Assembly: GCF_009601165.1 (NCBI RefSeq)
Contig: NZ_WIRE01000001.1
Coordinates: 2,790,001-2,854,000, forward strand
Direction of reading: 5' to 3'
Length of the DNA stretch: 64,000 nucleotides
Source of the DNA: Alcanivorax sediminis
GTDB taxonomy: Bacteria > Pseudomonadota > Gammaproteobacteria > Pseudomonadales > Alcanivoracaceae
The notes beneath the pieces are model-generated. The model saw only the letters and a program-made list of their open reading frames with translations, had not been told where the DNA came from and did no database searches. Position 1 is the first letter of the stretch; every line of letters begins with the position of its first letter. Below, piece after piece: positions 61,026-64,000 of the stretch. The position numbers and the translations under genes were made by a program.

Positions 61026-62207
61026 ATGAACCCAGATCTGGAACGGCTGCATCCCTACCCGTTTGAGAAACTCAAAACCCTGTTCAGCGGCCTTCCCGCC
61101 TCTGACAAGCCTCCCATTGCCCTGTCCATTGGTGAGCCCAAACATCCTTCACCGGATTTTGTGCAACAGGTCATCAAGGACAACACCGCCCGGCTGTCCA
61201 ACTACCCAACCACCGCCGGCATCCCGGAATTGAGCGAAGCCATCGCGCAGTGGCTCAAGCGTCGCTTCCACCTCTCCGGTGTGGATGCCGCTAGCCAGGT
61301 GCTACCGGTGAATGGTACCCGTGAGGCCCTGTTCGCCTTCACCCAGGCAGTGATTGATCGCCAGCGCCAGCCGCTGGTGTTGATGCCAAACCCGTTCTAC
61401 CAGATTTATGAAGGCGCCACCTTGCTCGCCGGTGGCGAGCCCATGTATTTGCCCTGTACCGACGGCACCGGGCTGCAGCCTGATTTTGATGCTGTCAGTG
61501 AAGACACCTGGATTCGCACCCAGCTATTGTTCATCTGCACCCCAGGCAACCCCACCGGTGCAACACTCAGCAAGGCCCAGCTCAAGGCGCTGATTCAGCT
61601 GGCCGACAAGTACGATTTCATCATTGCCTCGGACGAGTGCTACTCGGAAATTTACAGGGACAAGCCCCCGGCCGGGCTCCTGGAAGCCTGCGCGGAAATG
61701 GGCCGCCACGACTATCGTCGTTGTGTGGTCTTTCATTCACTCTCCAAGCGCTCTAACTTGCCCGGGCTTCGCTCCGGCTTTGTCGCGGGGGACAGCGAGG
61801 TGCTCAAACGCTTCCTGCGCTATCGCACCTACCACGGCTGTGCCATGCCCATCCATCATCAGCTGGCCAGTATCGCGGCCTGGAATGATGAAACTCACGT
61901 GGAAGCCAATCGAGCGCTCTACCGTGAAAAATTTGATGCCGTGCTGGACATTCTCGGCGGCCCCCTTAAGGTATCCGCCCCGGCAGCAGGCTTCTATCTG
62001 TGGCCCAAGACGCCCGTCAGCGACGAAGAGTTCGCCAAGCGTCTTCAGGCCGAGCAGAACGTGACCGTCCTTCCCGGCCGCTATCTGTCGCGAACCGTCG
62101 ACGGCAAGAACCCCGGACAAAACCGGATAAGGATGGCGCTGGTGGCTCCGCTGGACGAATGTATCGAAGGTGCCAAGCGCATCAAGGCGTTGCTGGATAC
62201 GCTCTGA
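61026..62207 (+). CDS. dapC: Succinyldiaminopimelate transaminase
   Basis: 393 residues, class I/II PLP aminotransferase with Lys241 in FHSLSKRSNLPG and the GNPTGAT loop. The start MNPDLERLHPYPFEKL and the neighbours glnD and dapD are those of dapC in Pseudomonas. It makes N-succinyl-L,L-diaminopimelate from the keto-acid for lysine and peptidoglycan. Close aminotransferase relatives exist, so the name relies partly on context. Confidence 0.9.
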   Translation: MNPDLERLHPYPFEKLKTLFSGLPASDKPPIALSIGEPKHPSPDFVQQVIKDNTARLSNYPTTAGIPELSEAIAQWLKRRFHLSGVDAASQVLPVNGTREALFAFTQAVIDRQRQPLVLMPNPFYQIYEGATLLAGGEPMYLPCTDGTGLQPDFDAVSEDTWIRTQLLFICTPGNPTGATLSKAQLKALIQLADKYDFIIASDECYSEIYRDKPPAGLLEACAEMGRHDYRRCVVFHSLSKRSNLPGLRSGFVAGDSEVLKRFLRYRTYHGCAMPIHHQLASIAAWNDETHVEANRALYREKFDAVLDILGGPLKVSAPAAGFYLWPKTPVSDEEFAKRLQAEQNVTVLPGRYLSRTVDGKNPGQNRIRMALVAPLDECIEGAKRIKALLDTL

Positions 62208-62241
62208 CATAGCACCGGACGGGGTTGCAACACGAATACAA

Positions 62242-62335
62242 GAGTTGCGAGGTACGAGAAGCGAGTTTCGAAATTCAAAAGCTAAACCGGCGATTGTTCC
62301 AGGTTTTCGCAACTCGAAACTCGTTACTCGCAACT
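62242..62335. repeat. Inverted pair of heptad arrays (CGAGTNN family) between dapC and yffB-like
   Basis: Left arm (62242-62272): GAGTTG, CGAGGTA, CGAGAAG, CGAGTTT, then CGAA. Right arm (62335-62306 on the minus strand): CGAGTAA, CGAGTTT, CGAGTTG, CGAA. The arms face each other across 33 bases. The element lies between two genes read in the same direction and may be part of their transcript. Confidence 0.75.
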
Positions 62336-62357
62336 GCGGGTTTGGAAAGGAAAGAAC

Positions 62358-62705
62358 ATGGAACTGACAATCTTTGGTATCAAAAACTGCGATACCATGA
62401 AGAAAGCCATGAAATGGCTTGATGACAACGGCGTTGCCTATCACTTCCATGACTACAAGAAGGAAGGCGTGCCAGAGGCGCCCCTCCAGCAGTGGCTGGA
62501 CGCGCTGGGCTGGGAGACCGTCATCAACAAGCGTGGCACCACCTGGCGCAAGCTGGATGACACGACCAGGGAGACCATGGACGCCAGCAAGGCTGTTGCC
62601 GTGGCACTGGAGAATCCGTCCCTGATCAAACGGCCGATTCTGCAGAACGACAAGATTCTCACCGCCGGCTTCAAGGCCGACGAGTGGCAAGCACTTTTGA
62701 AATAA
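62358..62705 (+). CDS. ArsC/Spx-family thioredoxin-fold protein (YffB-like)
   Basis: 115 residues with the arsenate-reductase-like fold. The N-terminus has MELTIFGIKNCDTMKKAM with a single active-site Cys11 and no CXXC. Like E. coli YffB it lies just before a dap gene (dapC here, dapE in E. coli). Biochemical role unknown; arsenate reductase activity is doubtful for this subfamily. The ATG has AAAGGAAAG upstream. Confidence 0.85.
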   Translation: MELTIFGIKNCDTMKKAMKWLDDNGVAYHFHDYKKEGVPEAPLQQWLDALGWETVINKRGTTWRKLDDTTRETMDASKAVAVALENPSLIKRPILQNDKILTAGFKADEWQALLK

Positions 62706-62740
62706 GCGCCCTGCGCAACCGATTTCACAGAGAGGACCTC

Positions 62741-63775
62741 ATGAGCAACTATTTCGCCATCGCACTGGGCTGCGGCACCAAGAACCGCAACGACAACTGG
62801 CTGGAAGTCTACTACCCCGATCCGGCTATCAACCCGGACAACAAGCTGATCGAAGCGATCCGTGAAGAGCTGGACTACCAGGGTGGCAACGCCGCCATCG
62901 AACTGACCCGGGGTCAGGTCCAGCATATTGCCCGCGAATGGCGTGAAGCCGGTTTCGAACACGAAGCCAGCTATGCAGTGGCCTTCCAGGAGTCCGAAAG
63001 CCCGGTGGTACTGACCGTGCTGGAAACCGATGCCGAGCCCGCCTCCACCCCCGAGGCTTACCTGAAGCTGCACCTGATTTCCCACCGTCTGGTGAAGCCT
63101 CACGGCGTCAACCTGTCCGGCATTTTCCCGCTGCTTCCCAACGTGGCCTGGACCAACGAAGGTGCCGTGGATCTGGAAGAGCTGCAGGAGCGCCAGCTGA
63201 TGGCGCGTCTGAATGGCAAGGTCCTGTCCGTGAACAGCGTGGACAAATTCCCGAAGATGACCGACTACGTGGTACCGACCGGTGTGCGTATTGCCGACAC
63301 CTCCCGCGTGCGTCTGGGCGCCTATGTGGGTGAAGGCACCACCATCATGCACGAGGGCTTCATCAACTTTAACGCTGGCACCGAAGGCCCGGGCATGATC
63401 GAAGGCCGCATCTCTGCCGGTGTATTCGTTGGCAAGGGCTCCGATATCGGTGGCGGCGCCTCCACCATGGGAACCCTGTCCGGCGGCGGTAACATGATCA
63501 TCTCCCTGGGTGAGGGTTGTCTACTTGGTGCGAACGCCGGCACCGGCATCCCACTGGGCGATCGCTGCACCATTGAAGCGGGCCTGTACATCACTGCAGG
63601 TTCCAAGGTCCAGCTGATGGACGACAAGGGCGAAATCGTGGAAACCGTCAAGGCTCGCGATCTGGCTGGTCAGTCCGACCTGCTGTTCCGTCGCAACACC
63701 ACCAACGGCGCCGTGCAGTGTCTCACCAACAAGAGTGCCATCGCTCTCAACGAAGAACTGCATAAGCACAATTAA
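62741..63775 (+). CDS. dapD: 2,3,4,5-tetrahydropyridine-2,6-dicarboxylate N-succinyltransferase
   Basis: 344 residues from the ATG at 62741 (AGAGAGGACC upstream). The long form of DapD: a unique N-terminal domain, then hexapeptide repeats (VRLGAYVGEGTTIMHEGFINF, VFVGKGSDIGGGAST). It succinylates tetrahydrodipicolinate, one step before DapC. The longer form is the Pseudomonas-type rather than the 274-residue E. coli type. Confidence 0.95.
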   Translation: MSNYFAIALGCGTKNRNDNWLEVYYPDPAINPDNKLIEAIREELDYQGGNAAIELTRGQVQHIAREWREAGFEHEASYAVAFQESESPVVLTVLETDAEPASTPEAYLKLHLISHRLVKPHGVNLSGIFPLLPNVAWTNEGAVDLEELQERQLMARLNGKVLSVNSVDKFPKMTDYVVPTGVRIADTSRVRLGAYVGEGTTIMHEGFINFNAGTEGPGMIEGRISAGVFVGKGSDIGGGASTMGTLSGGGNMIISLGEGCLLGANAGTGIPLGDRCTIEAGLYITAGSKVQLMDDKGEIVETVKARDLAGQSDLLFRRNTTNGAVQCLTNKSAIALNEELHKHN

Positions 63776-63855
63776 CGCAACACGCGGCACGCTTCACACA
63801 ACACACCGGCGTGTCCGCTATTGATACCAAGAAGCATCGAACAGGCGCTGAGTGG

Positions 63856-63932
63856 CGAGTTTCGAGTCACGAGTTTCGAAGATCAAAACCGGTTTTGACT
63901 TTCGCAACTCGAAACCCGTTACTCGCTTCTCG
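63856..63932. repeat. Near-perfect inverted heptad element (CGAGTNN family) between dapD and dapE
   Basis: The arms meet at AAAACC-GGTTTT (63885-63896), so this copy forms one continuous hairpin. Left units are CGAGTTT, CGAGTCA, CGAGTTT, CGAA; right units on the minus strand are CGAGAAG, CGAGTAA, CGGGTTT, CGAGTTG, CGAA. It gives the clearest view of the family's basic form. Confidence 0.8.
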
Positions 63933-63972
63933 CCCCGGTCCGAAAGACGTCAGCTCCGATACTGGAAACCCT

Positions 63973-64000
63973 ATGTCTCGCACCCTCGAATACACCAAGG
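63973..64000 (+). CDS. dapE: Start of a gene cut by the window end, probably succinyl-diaminopimelate desuccinylase
   Basis: Nine codons (MSRTLEYTK) from an ATG with GGAAACC at a suitable distance. The name is only inferred from the preceding dapC and dapD; the residues seen are too few to identify the product. Confidence 0.35.

Noticed and set aside
59820..61145. 441-codon open frame on the minus strand
   Set aside because: Antisense to glnD and the start of dapC; a shadow of their codon bias.
62242..63932. Repeats near dapC-dapE considered as a CRISPR array
   Set aside because: Units are 7 bp with no spacers, arranged as inverted arms, and no cas genes are present.

Overview
The window is a chromosomal segment of a high-GC Gammaproteobacterium. 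Its housekeeping gene order follows the Pseudomonas aeruginosa pattern closely, and I infer a marine Alcanivorax-like relative. That taxon is an inference from overall gene content and order, not from a marker gene search. There is no phage, transposase, CRISPR array or rRNA operon. Almost every base belongs to densely packed, mostly minus-strand genes.

Region 1 (1-17700): protein quality control and nearby housekeeping. On the minus strand lie tig, clpP, clpX, lon, hupB, tRNA-Asp and ppiD (cut by the window start), with a tRNA-Pro/Arg/His operon upstream of tig. Then come folD, glnS, two tandem cyclophilins (ppiB and an exported ppiA-like), lpxH, miaE, a lipid A acyltransferase and acnB. Good sigma70 promoters precede hupB, the tRNA operon, glnS and acnB.

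Region 2 (17865-25250): accessory segment. It carries a hot-dog thioesterase coupled to an iron-type alcohol dehydrogenase, then two copies of a two-gene module. Each module has a Tat-signal small subunit followed by a GMC-family FAD dehydrogenase with a Cys-x5-Cys-x3-Cys motif, like the [3Fe-4S] dehydrogenases exported with a 'hitchhiker' subunit. One of the two dehydrogenases has lost both canonical GMC active-site residues. A FieF-type metal exporter follows. This segment sits where surE/rpoS would be expected from Pseudomonas order.

Region 3 (25272-34346): nlpD, a DUF368/PopT transporter, pcm, truD, ispF, ispD, ftsB, eno, kdsA and pyrG, all minus strand and often overlapping. A promoter-plus-terminator unit (candidate small RNA or leader) separates pyrG from recQ.

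Region 4 (34704-57195): recQ, tilS, accA, dnaE, rnhB, lpxB, lpxA, fabZ, lpxD, skp, bamA, rseP, dxr, cdsA, uppS, frr, pyrH, tsf and rpsB. This is the classical envelope biogenesis, replication and translation supercluster. Region 5 (57493-64000): the divergent plus-strand cluster map, glnD, dapC, yffB-like, dapD and the first bases of a probable dapE, for nitrogen sensing and lysine/peptidoglycan precursor synthesis.

The most unusual non-coding signal is a set of intergenic inverted elements made of short runs of imperfect 7-bp tandem repeats. There are three sequence families (CGAGTNN, CAAGCNN, AAYAGTK). They sit between genes, several directly on or next to stop codons, and the two arms usually face each other around a variable centre.
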